Part shown: piece after piece, positions 19,410 through 28,774 of the stretch
Layout: each line of letters opens with the position of its first letter
Numbering within the stretch: the stretch's first letter is position 1
Source of the DNA: Nitrosomonas sp.
Lineage (GTDB): Bacteria > Pseudomonadota > Gammaproteobacteria > Burkholderiales > Nitrosomonadaceae
Direction: 5' to 3'
Assembly (NCBI GenBank): GCA_017984435.1
Contig: JAGNZK010000002.1
Coordinates: 60,469-124,468, forward strand
DNA length: 64,000 nt
Notes under the pieces: model-generated
Told to the model about the DNA's origin: nothing
What the model saw: the letters and a program-made list of their open reading frames with translations, nothing else
The model's database searches: none
Translations under genes and position numbers: made by a program

Positions 19410-19811
19410 ATGCCTAGAACCGGTGCTTTACTTTCATTGTCGCGTGAACATCATTCGTCGCTGGTGCTGGCGCGTGCTGCACGGAAGGTAGCGGATGACG
19501 GGGATTTCGCCGCTTATCCTGCTATGGCGGCACGTATCGAAGCGCATTGGCAGACAGTCCTGGTGGCACATTTTGTGCAAGAGGAACAGTTATTGCAGTT
19601 TGCGAAAGAGGCACTAGATCCTGAATCAGTTGCACGTATTCTTAGCGAACATGCGGAGTTACGCATGCTGGCTTGCGGACCTTGCGCACTTGAACCCGTG
19701 GTACGGCTGCGTCGATTTGGCGATTTGCTGGCTACGCATGTACGCTATGAGGAGCGTGTGCTTTTTCCGCAATTACAGTCGCATCCTGCGATTGTTTCTG
19801 TTGTCGAATAA
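19410..19811 (+). CDS. Hemerythrin HHE domain protein
   Basis: A 133-residue four-helix-bundle protein likely to bind a di-iron centre and so sense or carry O2, NO or redox equivalents. Candidate iron ligands are His14/His15 (SREHHSS), His54 with Glu58/59 (AHFVQEEQ), His81 (EHAELR) and His110 with Glu114/115 (THVRYEERVLFP), in the HHE order. It is cytoplasmic, with no signal peptide. The FmdE-like gene follows 22 bases downstream in the same direction, so the two are probably one operon. Hemerythrin proteins of this size are often linked to nitric oxide or iron-sulfur repair; that role is inference here. Confidence 0.88.
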   Translation: MPRTGALLSLSREHHSSLVLARAARKVADDGDFAAYPAMAARIEAHWQTVLVAHFVQEEQLLQFAKEALDPESVARILSEHAELRMLACGPCALEPVVRLRRFGDLLATHVRYEERVLFPQLQSHPAIVSVVE

Positions 19812-19833
19812 TCCATTCAAAAAGGTGATGATC

Positions 19834-20451
19834 GTGAATTTTCCTGATTTTTATGAACAAGCCCCAGTTGTGCGTACCTACGATCCATTTGCTGCCATGT
19901 TGGGCGCCGCCCGCGATGGTTTGCTCGATTATCACTACTTGGATGCTGTGCGCCTGGCCGGGCATTCCTGTCCTACTGTTGCCGGTGCGTTTCTGATCGG
20001 ACGCGCGGCACTGGCTGTGCTCTATCCGGATGAGCCTGCCGAGCGTGGCAATATTGCCGTGCATATGCCCGCGCCGGAAGATGAAGGTGTCACGGGCGTC
20101 ATGGCGCAAGTGCTGACGCTACTCACCGGTGCTGCTGCCGGCAATGGTTTTCATGGTATGCGTGGACGCTATAGACGCAAGGGATTGCTCAGTTTTTCAG
20201 AACAACGCGAAGGCGATGCGATCATTTTCAAGCGTCTCGATAACGACGTCAGTGTAGCGGTGACGCTCGATGTTTCCTTAATACCTACCGATCCTGCTCA
20301 GGGAGAACGTTTGATGGCTATCCTGCAGGATTGCGCCGATGTTTCTCAACAAACTGCTTTCGCCGATGCCTGGCAGGATCGCGTGCGGCGCTTGCTGCTC
20401 GAATTTGCCGATGATCCGCGCGTGATCCGTGTCACACCGATGAATGGATAA
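19834..20451 (+). CDS. FmdE-like protein (formylmethanofuran dehydrogenase subunit E family)
   Basis: A 205-residue cytoplasmic protein resembling the FmdE domain family. The conserved motif AGHSCPTVAGAFL (His44, Cys46) matches the GHxCP signature thought to bind metal, followed by EDEGVTGVMAQVLTLLTGA and GFHGMRGRYRRKGLLSF. I chose the GTG at 19834 because AAAGG (19821-19825) is eight bases upstream; an ATG at 19828 is too close to that site. Longer open frame upstream overlaps the hemerythrin gene and is not coding. Bacteria that lack methanofuran also carry such genes, and their role is unknown; the close link to hemerythrin hints at a metal or redox function. Confidence 0.78.
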   Translation: MNFPDFYEQAPVVRTYDPFAAMLGAARDGLLDYHYLDAVRLAGHSCPTVAGAFLIGRAALAVLYPDEPAERGNIAVHMPAPEDEGVTGVMAQVLTLLTGAAAGNGFHGMRGRYRRKGLLSFSEQREGDAIIFKRLDNDVSVAVTLDVSLIPTDPAQGERLMAILQDCADVSQQTAFADAWQDRVRRLLLEFADDPRVIRVTPMNG

Positions 20452-20587
20452 GCAGAGCCTTAACAGCCTGCTAAAATCGGGCAAGTTTGAACATAATCTG
20501 TAAATATAGCACTATAAAATGGTTTTTATTGTTTCCAGTCGGATGGATAACTGCTGTATATTTCAAATTTTTGCTGGGAAATAAACT

Positions 20588-22369
20588 ATGGAATGGCAAG
20601 GCTGGTTTGCGCTGGGTTTATGTGTTGCAGTGCTGGCAACGCTTATTTTTACACGGATTGGCCCTCATCTGGTCATGCTCGGGGCGCTAACGATACTCAG
20701 TGCAACCGGGATTCTAAGCAGTGCCGATGCATTAAGTGGCTTTAGTAATTCGGGCCTGATTACCGTGGCGGGTATGTTTGTCGTTGCTGCGGGTATGCAT
20801 GCTTCAGGCGCGATTGATTTGATGGTAAATGCTTTATTAGGCAGACCTAAAACGCCTCGTGCGGCACTTTCCCGAATGTTCTGGCCGGTCGCATTTTTGA
20901 GCAGCTTTCTTAACAATACGCCAGTGGTTGCCACCATGATTCCGGCGATTTATAGCTGGTCCCGCAAAATTGGTATTTCTCCTTCCAAGCTGATGATCCC
21001 CTTGAGTTATATGGCTATTCTGGGTGGCACAGTGACATTGATTGGCACCAGCACCAATTTGATCGTCAATGGTCAATATCAGGCGCTTACCGGAGAACCC
21101 GGTTTTTCTTTGTTTTCGATAACGGCTGTTGGTATACCTGTTGCCATTACCGGTTTTCTATTGATGTGGCTATTTTTTCCCAAGTTGTTGCCAGATCGGA
21201 CACAAGGCGAGGTTTTTTCCAATCTGCGTGAATTTACGCTGGAAGTTTGCATCGCACCCAACGGTCCTTTGGTTGGTAAAACGATCGAACAAGCCGGGTT
21301 AAGGCATTTGCAACGCGTGTATCTGATTGAGATTGATAGAAATGGCACTGCGATTACAGTCGTTTCACCGGAAGAGGTACTTCAGGGAGGCGATCGACTG
21401 GTGTTTGCTGGTGATACTGATGCGATTTCGGATTTGCTGCGCATTAACGGCATTATTGCGTCGACCGAGGATGATCAGATGCAAACATTCACAACGCCGC
21501 ATACCGAGAGGCGTTTAATTGAAGCGGTGGTATCACCGCATTGTGCGGCGCTGGGGTATGCCATACGGGATTCACGTTTCCGTGCCCGCTATGGCGCGGC
21601 GGTGCTTGCCGTGGCGCGTAATGGTGAACGGATTAAAGGCAATCTGGGAAGTATTACCCTGCAGGCGGGTGATACGTTATTGTTGGAAGCAAGGCCGGCT
21701 TTTGTCAGTCGCCAGCGCTATAACAAGGACTTCCTGCTGATTAACGATTTGAATACCGAAGCGCCTCGTCATGAACGCGCCTATCTTGCCTGGGCTATTC
21801 TTGTGGGCGTTATCACAGCTGCCAGCTTTGAAGTGATCACTATGTTGAATGCTGCATTGATTGGCGCCGGTTTGATGGTGATGACAGGTTGTTGTTCTGC
21901 CAGTCAGGCGGAAAAAAGTCTTGATCTGACGGTCATTATTACCATTGCAGCTTCATTTGCCTTGGGTATGGCGTTGGAAAAAACCGGCGTAGCCAAATAT
22001 CTTGCCGAAAATATCGTGGATTTAAGTGGTGGCAGGCCGTGGCTTTTGCTGATTCTGACCTATATAACCATTTCAATATTGACAGAAGTCATTACCAATA
22101 ATGCAGCGGCGCTGTTAATGCTACCGATTGTGTTGGAGATTACTCAGAAGGCTGATCTCAATAACGTACCTTTTGTATTTGCCATCATGATGGCCGCTTC
22201 CGCCAGTTTCGCGACGCCTTTGGGCTATCAGACCAATATGATGGTGTATGGTCCTGGGGGGTATCATTTTACAGATTTTCTACGGGCTGGAATACCCATG
22301 AATATCCTAGCAGCCGTTGTTACCATCACGGTATTGCTCATAGGCTGGCCGCTGGAGGCTGTCAAATAA
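20588..22369 (+). CDS. SLC13-family permease with two RCK_C (TrkA-C) domains
   Basis: A 593-residue inner-membrane carrier of the divalent anion:Na+ symporter type (SLC13/CitT/SAC1). Membrane helices fill about residues 5-200 and 400-590, with the paired signature loops NNTPVVATMIP (about residue 115) and TNNAAALLMLP (about 505). Between them lie two TrkA-C regulatory domains (about 210-300 and 305-390, each with a GxTIEQA/GYAIRDSRFR-type start and a GDxLVFAG or GDTLLLEA end). Such carriers import sulfate, dicarboxylates or related anions; which one is not visible. It stands alone, with 136 bases to the preceding operon. Confidence 0.88.
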   Translation: MEWQGWFALGLCVAVLATLIFTRIGPHLVMLGALTILSATGILSSADALSGFSNSGLITVAGMFVVAAGMHASGAIDLMVNALLGRPKTPRAALSRMFWPVAFLSSFLNNTPVVATMIPAIYSWSRKIGISPSKLMIPLSYMAILGGTVTLIGTSTNLIVNGQYQALTGEPGFSLFSITAVGIPVAITGFLLMWLFFPKLLPDRTQGEVFSNLREFTLEVCIAPNGPLVGKTIEQAGLRHLQRVYLIEIDRNGTAITVVSPEEVLQGGDRLVFAGDTDAISDLLRINGIIASTEDDQMQTFTTPHTERRLIEAVVSPHCAALGYAIRDSRFRARYGAAVLAVARNGERIKGNLGSITLQAGDTLLLEARPAFVSRQRYNKDFLLINDLNTEAPRHERAYLAWAILVGVITAASFEVITMLNAALIGAGLMVMTGCCSASQAEKSLDLTVIITIAASFALGMALEKTGVAKYLAENIVDLSGGRPWLLLILTYITISILTEVITNNAAALLMLPIVLEITQKADLNNVPFVFAIMMAASASFATPLGYQTNMMVYGPGGYHFTDFLRAGIPMNILAAVVTITVLLIGWPLEAVK

Positions 22370-22385
22370 AAATGTATACGAGAGG

Positions 22386-22413
22386 GCGGTGCCGATCTCC
22401 ATCTGGGCACCGC
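22386..22413 (+). terminator. Hairpin after the SLC13 permease gene
   Basis: GCGGTGCC (22386-22393) pairs with GGCACCGC (22406-22413) around a 12-base loop. No T-run follows, so it is a weak terminator candidate. The rest of the 270 bases to the next gene shows nothing I can name. Confidence 0.4.
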
Positions 22414-22642
22414 TGATCATTCGGAAGATCTACGATTTTCTCGACTTGCTTGACTTAACTTTGAGTGCCATTCGCCTGAAACACAAGCATGTTCTAATGC
22501 TTTCATTTTTTACTGATTGAACCGAGATGAAGTGCTTTATTCATCGCTGATATCGTATGTTTGACACGCCATCCGACTTTCGGCACATTCATTTCTATGC
22601 ATATGGTGTTCTTTTTATATGAACTTCAAGGGTTTGCATGAG

Positions 22643-25192
22643 ATGTTTTGTTTTAAAGGGTTTGTTTTTCTACTGATCATTTTGATGGCACAAGGAGTTT
22701 CTGCAGGAGGTTCTGCACAAAAACGCATTTATCTTGCGCCCGATGACCATACCGATTATATGTGGACAGCGGATGAGGCGACGTATGAAGATGTTTTTCT
22801 GACAACGATTGATTATTATCTCGATCAAATGGACGCGACGAAGGAAAATCCTTCACCGTATCAGGCACGCTGGAATGCCGATGGCAGTTTCTGGATGTGG
22901 GTTTATCAAAAGAATCGCTCTGCTGTGCAGTTTCAGAGATTAATCAGCCGAATAAACGACGGGCATTTCAGTATGCCACTCAATGCGTTGGTGCTATCAA
23001 ACGGTGGCACGCCGGCAGAAGCGGTTTTGCGCGGTATGTATTATCCGGGATTGATTCAGCGTAATTACGGTGTTGATTTCCCACTTGCGATTTCGATGGA
23101 AAATCAGACATTACCTTACGGCTTATCTTCGCTCTGGGCGGGTTCGGGAGCCAAGTATTCGTGGAAAGGTGTCTGCGGTTGCTCTTCGCATGTGCCTCAT
23201 TTAAGCAATCGCGACCGGGAGATTTATTATCTCGGTGGACGCGACGGCAGCCGCATTCTAATGAAATGGAATTCGCTGCTGCTCAATGTTACGGGTGATA
23301 ATAACTCCATGGGTAGTTATGCCGAGGGTCGACGTCCTTATGAGACGGTCAATTTTGTGGATAATAACCAAGAGTTTGTGTTTCGTTATCCTTTTCCGGT
23401 CATTGGGATTTTCGGAAAAGGAGAAGACGATTTAATAACGACTGACAGTAAATTTATCACCGCCGCACAAGAATTAACCAATGCCAATCGTCAGGTAATC
23501 GTATCCAATCAAGTTGATTTCTTTAAGGATTTTGAAGTCAATCATGGTGCAAGTTTGGAAACTTTTGCAGCAAGCTATGGCAATGAATGGGAACTCTATT
23601 CGGCCTCGATGTCGGAAGTTTCGGCGCGGGTTAAGCGTGCGGTGGAAAAGCTGCGTAGCGCCGATGTGCTTGCCACACTCGTTTCCTTGAAGAATCCTGC
23701 GTTCATGAATAGTCGTATCGCCGCGCGCGATAAAGCGATGCTTAATTTCGGCTTGTATTATGAGCATAATTGGACGGCGGATGGCCCTGTTTCTCGCACC
23801 GCCAGAGCCAATTGGCAGCGTCAAATCGAAGGTGAAATTACTGCTTACGTGGAGGATTTGCATAATGATGCGAAAAATCAACTCGGCACATTAATTGCCG
23901 AGAACAGCGCTAATCCGAGATTCTACGTTTTTAACAGTTTAAGTTGGGTGCGAACCGATTATGCTGATTTTCCCGTCAGCACTACAGATGTGATGCACGT
24001 TGTGGATGTTACTACCGGACAACCAGTGCCTTCGCAATATGTCATCGTCGATGGACAAACTTATCTAAGAATTCTGGCAAGCAATGTGCCTTCGGTCGGT
24101 TATAAGGTATTTGAAATCAAAAGTGGTACGGGAAGTTCTTTTTCAAATGCGGTAATTATTGACGGTAATATCGTCGAAAATGATTTTTATCGTATTGTTG
24201 TTTCCAATACCGGCGCAATTACGAGTTTATTGGATAAAACCCGCGGCTATCGTGAATTTGTTCGAACAATCAATGGCCGAACGATCAATGATTTGGGTGG
24301 AAGCGGCGGAAGCTTGGTAGTTGAAAATGCAGGATCGGTCAGTGTAACGCTACGGGCGACTTCCGCAGATCCGCTTGCACATACGACGCGCATTACATTA
24401 ATCCGCGACACAAACCGCATCGAGATTCGCAACGATATTACCGAGAATTTCGGTGAGACGCTGACATGGAACTACTCATTTGAGATTGATTCCCCCGAAG
24501 TTTGGCATGAGGAAGTGGGGGCGGTCATTCGTGCCGAATTCCTGGCAAATGGCGGCCATTATTCGCCGAGAAATGCGCGCTATGATTGGTTGACGATCAA
24601 TCATTTTGCTGCTGTATCCGGTCGTGGTGTCGGCGTAACGCTTTCAAATACCGATGCTTATTATATGAAGTTGGGTAATAGTACTCGCACTGAGTTTGAT
24701 ACTCGCACGCCGCAATTCAACATTCTGGCGGGCGGGCAGGTTGACGGCGCTAATTTAGGCATTCCGGATCAGGGCGGCGATTCGCAGTTTTTGCAGCGAT
24801 TTGCTTTGCGAACACACGGCACGTTCAATCAAACATCGGCGATGAAGTTTTCGCTCGAACATCAGAATCCGTTTGTCACGGGCGTTGTGACGGGGACAAA
24901 TCCGTCTTATAGCGAGAATAATTACTCATTTTTAACCATTTCCGACCCAGATATTCTGTTGTGGGCTTTGAAACCCGCCGAAGATGGCATCAATCATGGC
25001 GTTGTAACACGGGTCTGGAATCAAGCCAATTCGGCGCGAGACTATACGTTGTCGCTTGTTCCCGATATTTTATCGGGACAAAGAACCACGCATATTGAAA
25101 CCGATATTGCCAATGCAAGTATCATCAGCGGCGACTTGTCGGCATCGCTCGCCGCGAATCAAATACAAACACACCGTTTGCAGTTTCGCTAA
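22643..25192 (+). CDS. Secreted GH38-like glycoside hydrolase, copy 1
   Basis: An exported ~849-residue protein resembling family 38 alpha-mannosidases. I use the ATG at 22643, since AAGGG lies ten bases upstream and the signal peptide (MFCFKGFVFLLIILMAQGVSA) follows directly; an ATG at 22619 is in frame. The mature start KRIYLAPDDHTDYMWTADEA has the His/Asp pair at the place of the GH38 HxD metal motif, then GGTPAEAVLRGMYYPGL and GRDGSRILMKW. The C-terminal half is beta-rich, as in GH38 C-terminal domains. The usual nucleophile motif (PDxFG) is not visible; SMENQTLPYGL is found there instead, so activity is uncertain. A near-duplicate follows at 25511. Confidence 0.65.
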   Translation: MFCFKGFVFLLIILMAQGVSAGGSAQKRIYLAPDDHTDYMWTADEATYEDVFLTTIDYYLDQMDATKENPSPYQARWNADGSFWMWVYQKNRSAVQFQRLISRINDGHFSMPLNALVLSNGGTPAEAVLRGMYYPGLIQRNYGVDFPLAISMENQTLPYGLSSLWAGSGAKYSWKGVCGCSSHVPHLSNRDREIYYLGGRDGSRILMKWNSLLLNVTGDNNSMGSYAEGRRPYETVNFVDNNQEFVFRYPFPVIGIFGKGEDDLITTDSKFITAAQELTNANRQVIVSNQVDFFKDFEVNHGASLETFAASYGNEWELYSASMSEVSARVKRAVEKLRSADVLATLVSLKNPAFMNSRIAARDKAMLNFGLYYEHNWTADGPVSRTARANWQRQIEGEITAYVEDLHNDAKNQLGTLIAENSANPRFYVFNSLSWVRTDYADFPVSTTDVMHVVDVTTGQPVPSQYVIVDGQTYLRILASNVPSVGYKVFEIKSGTGSSFSNAVIIDGNIVENDFYRIVVSNTGAITSLLDKTRGYREFVRTINGRTINDLGGSGGSLVVENAGSVSVTLRATSADPLAHTTRITLIRDTNRIEIRNDITENFGETLTWNYSFEIDSPEVWHEEVGAVIRAEFLANGGHYSPRNARYDWLTINHFAAVSGRGVGVTLSNTDAYYMKLGNSTRTEFDTRTPQFNILAGGQVDGANLGIPDQGGDSQFLQRFALRTHGTFNQTSAMKFSLEHQNPFVTGVVTGTNPSYSENNYSFLTISDPDILLWALKPAEDGINHGVVTRVWNQANSARDYTLSLVPDILSGQRTTHIETDIANASIISGDLSASLAANQIQTHRLQFR

Positions 25193-25219
25193 CTGTGCCG
25201 GCGGTGAAAAGCCGTTCTG

Positions 25220-25400
25220 TCCAAATACCAAAGCGGATATCTGAAGTGTTCTTTCTCCTACGCGGCATGTCGTAGTTTGATTGTGCAAGCTGCATAGGAA
25301 TCCAGCGTAGCATAGCGACGATTCACCTTCCACCCATCCTTTCGTATCTCTCGAATAGCATCGATGCAATATGCCGATCTCACTTGAAGTGGCATGCATC
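25220..25400 (-). pseudogene. Possible decayed IS3-type transposase fragment
   Basis: Reading the minus strand gives AIREIRKDGWKVNRR, then a stop, then RRRKNTS in another frame. IREIRKDGWKVN resembles the REGWxVNxKRV stretch of IS3-family OrfB transposases. No terminal repeats or catalytic DDE residues are seen. It lies exactly between the two GH38-like copies. The resemblance is short and the call is tentative. Confidence 0.3.
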
Positions 25401-25510
25401 AGCCTCCAATACGCATAGGCTAAATGAACCTGTTTTCCATTTTTATTCTGGAATTAACTGTTTTTTTTGCTAGGTACCATTGGGCATCTACGGTTATTCA
25501 GGAGGTTAGA

Positions 25511-28042
25511 ATGAAACATTCTATTTCGATGGGCTTTGCTTTTTTATTGATCCTTTTAATGGTGCAAGGAGTCTTTGCACAAAAACGGATTTATCTAGCG
25601 CCCGATGATCACACCGATTATATGTGGACAGCCGATGAAGCGACCTATGAAGATGCCTTTCTGACAATGACCGATTATTATCTGGGCCGGATGGATGCCA
25701 CCGAGGGAAGTCCTTCGCCGTATCAAGCGCGTTGGAATGCTGATGGCAGTTTTTGGATGTGGATTTATCAAAAGAACCGTAGTGCAGCGCAGTTTCAGCG
25801 ATTGATTGACCGCATAAAAGACGGACATTTCAGTATGCCACTCAATGCGTTGGTATTATCAAACGGTGGAACGCCGGCGGAAGCAGTGTTGCGCGGTATG
25901 TATTATCCGGGATTAATTCAGCGCGATTACGATGTTGATTTTCCGATTGCGATTGCGATGGAAAATCAGACGTTGCCTTACGGCTTATCTTCGCTTTGGG
26001 CGGGTTCCGGAGCCAAATATTCCTGGAAAGGTGTTTGCGGGTGCGCTTCGCATGTACCTCATCTGAGCAATCGCGACCGCGAGACCTATTATGTCGGTGG
26101 ACGTGATGGCAGCCGCATTTTGATGAAGTGGCATTCACTGTTTACCAATATGGATTCCGTCGGTGGTTATGCTGAAGGGCGCAATCCCACTGCAGCCATT
26201 AACTTTGTCGATACTGACGCTACATTCAAATCGCGTCATCCTTTTCCGGTCATTGGCATTTTCGGTAAAGGAGAAGATGATTTAATGACGATCGATAATG
26301 TGTTTATCACCGCTGCAAAGCAATCAACGACTGCAAACCGCCAAGTTATCGTATCGAACCAGTTGGATTTCTTTCAGGATTTTGAAGCAAATCACGGTGC
26401 AGATATAGAAACTTTTGCGGCAAGCTATGGTAATGAATGGGAGCTCTATTCGGCTTCAATGTCGGAAGTTTCAGCGCGGGTTAAGCGCACCTTGGAGAAA
26501 CTTCGCAGTGCTGATGCACTTGCCACGCTTGTTTCCTTGAAGAATCCTGCGTTTATGAATAGTCGGATCGCAGCGCGTGATAAGGCGATGCTTAATTTCG
26601 GTTTGTATTATGAGCATAACTGGACGGCAGACGGCCCTGTTTCGCGTACTGCCAGAGCCAATTGGCAGCGTAAAATCGCAGGTGAAATTACTGCTTATGT
26701 CGACACGCTGCACAATGACGCAAAAAATCAGCTCGGTACACTGATTGCTCGAAGTGGCGCAAACCCAAGATTCTACATTTTTAACAGTTTAAGCTGGGCG
26801 CGAACCGATTATGCCGATTTTCCCGTCAGCAATAAAAATTTGATTCATGTTGTGGATGTGACTACCGGGCAGCAAGTACCTTCGCAATATGTAACGGTTG
26901 GTGGAAAAACCCGCCTGAGAATTCTGGCAAGTAATGTGCCTTCCGTTGGCTATAAAGTGTTTGAAATCAGAAGCGGTGTGGGAAATTCATTTTCAGACGC
27001 AGCAATTGTTAGCGGCAATATCATCGAAAACGATTTTTACCGCATCAAAGTTTCAAACACTGGTGCGATCACGAGTTTGATTGATAAAACACGAGGAGAT
27101 CGTGAGTTTGTCAGAACGATTAATGGTCTTACGGTCAACGACCTGGGCGGAATTGGCGGAAGCTTGACGGTGGAAAATGCGGGTGCGGTCAGCGTAACAC
27201 TGCGGGCTACTTCGCTCAATCCGTATTCGCTGACTTCGCGTATTACACTGGTTCGCGACACCGATCGTATTGAGATCAGCAACAATATTACACAGAACTT
27301 TGGTGAAACATTGACGTGGGGCTATTCGTTCGATATTGATTCGCCCAATGTTTGGCATGAGGAAGTAGGTGCGGTTATTCGTGCCAGGCTGCTGGCAAAC
27401 GGTGGTCATTATTCGCCGAGAAATGCACGTTATGATTGGTTGACAATCAATCATTTTGCCGATATGTCCGGTGGTGGTGTTGGTGTTACGCTTTCAAACG
27501 CCGATGCTTATTATATGAAACTGGGCAATAGCACGCATTCCGTGCTGGATACCAATACACCGCAACTTAATATTCTGGCAGGCGGGCAGGTAGATGGTCC
27601 TAATTTAGGTATTCCGGATCAAGGAGGTGATTCACAGTTTTTGCAGCGATTTGCTTTACAAACACACGGTGCGTTTAATCAAACATCGGCGATGAAATTT
27701 TCGCTCGAACATCAGAATCCGTTTGTCACGGGCGTTGTGACGGGGACAAATCCATCTTACAACGAAAATAATTACTCATTTCTAACGATTTCCGACCCGG
27801 ATATTCTGCTGTGGGCTTTGAAACCCGCCGAAGATGGCATAAATCAGGGTGTTGTAACGCGGGTATGGAATCAGGCTAATTCGGCGCGTAATTATACTTT
27901 GTCGCTTGCCCCCAGTGTTTTATCGGGAAAAAGAACCACGCATATTGAAACCGATATTGCTAATGCAAATATTATCAGTGGAAATTTGTCGGCATCGCTC
28001 GCCGCGAATCAAATACAAACGCACCGTTTACAGCTTCGCTAG
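25511..28042 (+). CDS. Secreted GH38-like glycoside hydrolase, copy 2
   Basis: Paralogue of the preceding gene, aligned without large gaps over its whole length and by eye more than four-fifths identical. The ATG at 25511 has a strong ribosome site (GGAGG, five bases upstream) and starts a signal peptide ending at about VQGVFA; the open frame extends further upstream but without such a site. The mature protein begins QKRIYLAPDDHTDYMWTADEA. Differences from copy 1 are spread throughout, with the DDHTDYMW, GRDGSRILMKW and DQGGDSQFLQRFAL blocks unchanged. Its last 15 bases overlap the end of the convergent ABC ATPase gene. Substrate unknown; alpha-mannoside is a family-based guess. Confidence 0.68.
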   Translation: MKHSISMGFAFLLILLMVQGVFAQKRIYLAPDDHTDYMWTADEATYEDAFLTMTDYYLGRMDATEGSPSPYQARWNADGSFWMWIYQKNRSAAQFQRLIDRIKDGHFSMPLNALVLSNGGTPAEAVLRGMYYPGLIQRDYDVDFPIAIAMENQTLPYGLSSLWAGSGAKYSWKGVCGCASHVPHLSNRDRETYYVGGRDGSRILMKWHSLFTNMDSVGGYAEGRNPTAAINFVDTDATFKSRHPFPVIGIFGKGEDDLMTIDNVFITAAKQSTTANRQVIVSNQLDFFQDFEANHGADIETFAASYGNEWELYSASMSEVSARVKRTLEKLRSADALATLVSLKNPAFMNSRIAARDKAMLNFGLYYEHNWTADGPVSRTARANWQRKIAGEITAYVDTLHNDAKNQLGTLIARSGANPRFYIFNSLSWARTDYADFPVSNKNLIHVVDVTTGQQVPSQYVTVGGKTRLRILASNVPSVGYKVFEIRSGVGNSFSDAAIVSGNIIENDFYRIKVSNTGAITSLIDKTRGDREFVRTINGLTVNDLGGIGGSLTVENAGAVSVTLRATSLNPYSLTSRITLVRDTDRIEISNNITQNFGETLTWGYSFDIDSPNVWHEEVGAVIRARLLANGGHYSPRNARYDWLTINHFADMSGGGVGVTLSNADAYYMKLGNSTHSVLDTNTPQLNILAGGQVDGPNLGIPDQGGDSQFLQRFALQTHGAFNQTSAMKFSLEHQNPFVTGVVTGTNPSYNENNYSFLTISDPDILLWALKPAEDGINQGVVTRVWNQANSARNYTLSLAPSVLSGKRTTHIETDIANANIISGNLSASLAANQIQTHRLQLR

Positions 28043-28774
28043 CGTTTGGTTGTTCTGATCCACAATAATATGTCCGTCCTTTAAGCGGATTAAGCGTTTT
28101 GCATAAGCTGCAATATCATCTTCATGCGTTACCAGTACGATAGTGATTCCCTGATCGCGATTGAGTTGCTCAAACAATAACATGATCTCGCGACTGGTCT
28201 GTGTATCCAGATTGCCTGTGGGTTCATCCGCCAGAATCAACGGCGGCTGATTGATCAATGCACGACTGATGGCGACACGTTGCTGCTGACCACCTGAGAG
28301 TTGATTGGGTTGATGCATCGCAAAATTTTCCAGTCCGGTGCGGCGCAGAAGCGCTAAGGCTTGCTTGCGACTAGCGGAGCGGCTGATACCGGCATACAGC
28401 AAGGGTGTCGCCACGTTATCCAGCGCAGTCATGCGTTTGAGCAGATTGAACCCCTGAAATACGAATCCGATGCTTTGATTACGAATACGCGCAAGTTCGT
28501 CGCCGGAAAGTTTGGCAACATTTTTCCCGGATAACCAGTACGATCCGCTGGTCGTTGTATCCAGGCAGCCCAGTATATTCATCAGTGTGGATTTGCCTGA
28601 TCCGGAATGTCCCATAATGGCAACAAATTCACCTTGGTGAATGGTCAGATTGATGTTGAATAAAATCTGATTCGTGATGGTTTTGCCATTAGCATCTTGC
28701 AGGTTGTAGTTTTTACAAAGATTCTCTATTCTGATGAGTGGATTGGCTGAGTGACCGGTCTGAAGCGATGACAT
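28028..28774 (-). CDS. ABC transporter ATP-binding protein (MacB/LolD-type), permease not adjacent
   Basis: A 248-residue ATPase with Walker A GHSGSGKST, Q-loop VFQGFNLLK, signature LSGGQQQRV, Walker B LILADEPTGNLD and the switch His (LVTHEDD). Its start overlaps the stop of the MacA-like gene as TAATG, so the two are translationally coupled. In transporters of this type a MacB-like permease follows or is fused; here the gene is followed at once by the convergent GH38-like gene, whose 3' end it overlaps by 15 bases. So the permease is either encoded elsewhere or has been lost. Confidence 0.9.
   Translation of the reverse strand: MSSLQTGHSANPLIRIENLCKNYNLQDANGKTITNQILFNINLTIHQGEFVAIMGHSGSGKSTLMNILGCLDTTTSGSYWLSGKNVAKLSGDELARIRNQSIGFVFQGFNLLKRMTALDNVATPLLYAGISRSASRKQALALLRRTGLENFAMHQPNQLSGGQQQRVAISRALINQPPLILADEPTGNLDTQTSREIMLLFEQLNRDQGITIVLVTHEDDIAAYAKRLIRLKDGHIIVDQNNQTLAKL

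Noticed and set aside
19630-19833. Extended N-terminus for the FmdE-like protein
   Set aside because: The extra frame overlaps the hemerythrin gene, and a well-placed ribosome site points to GTG 19834.
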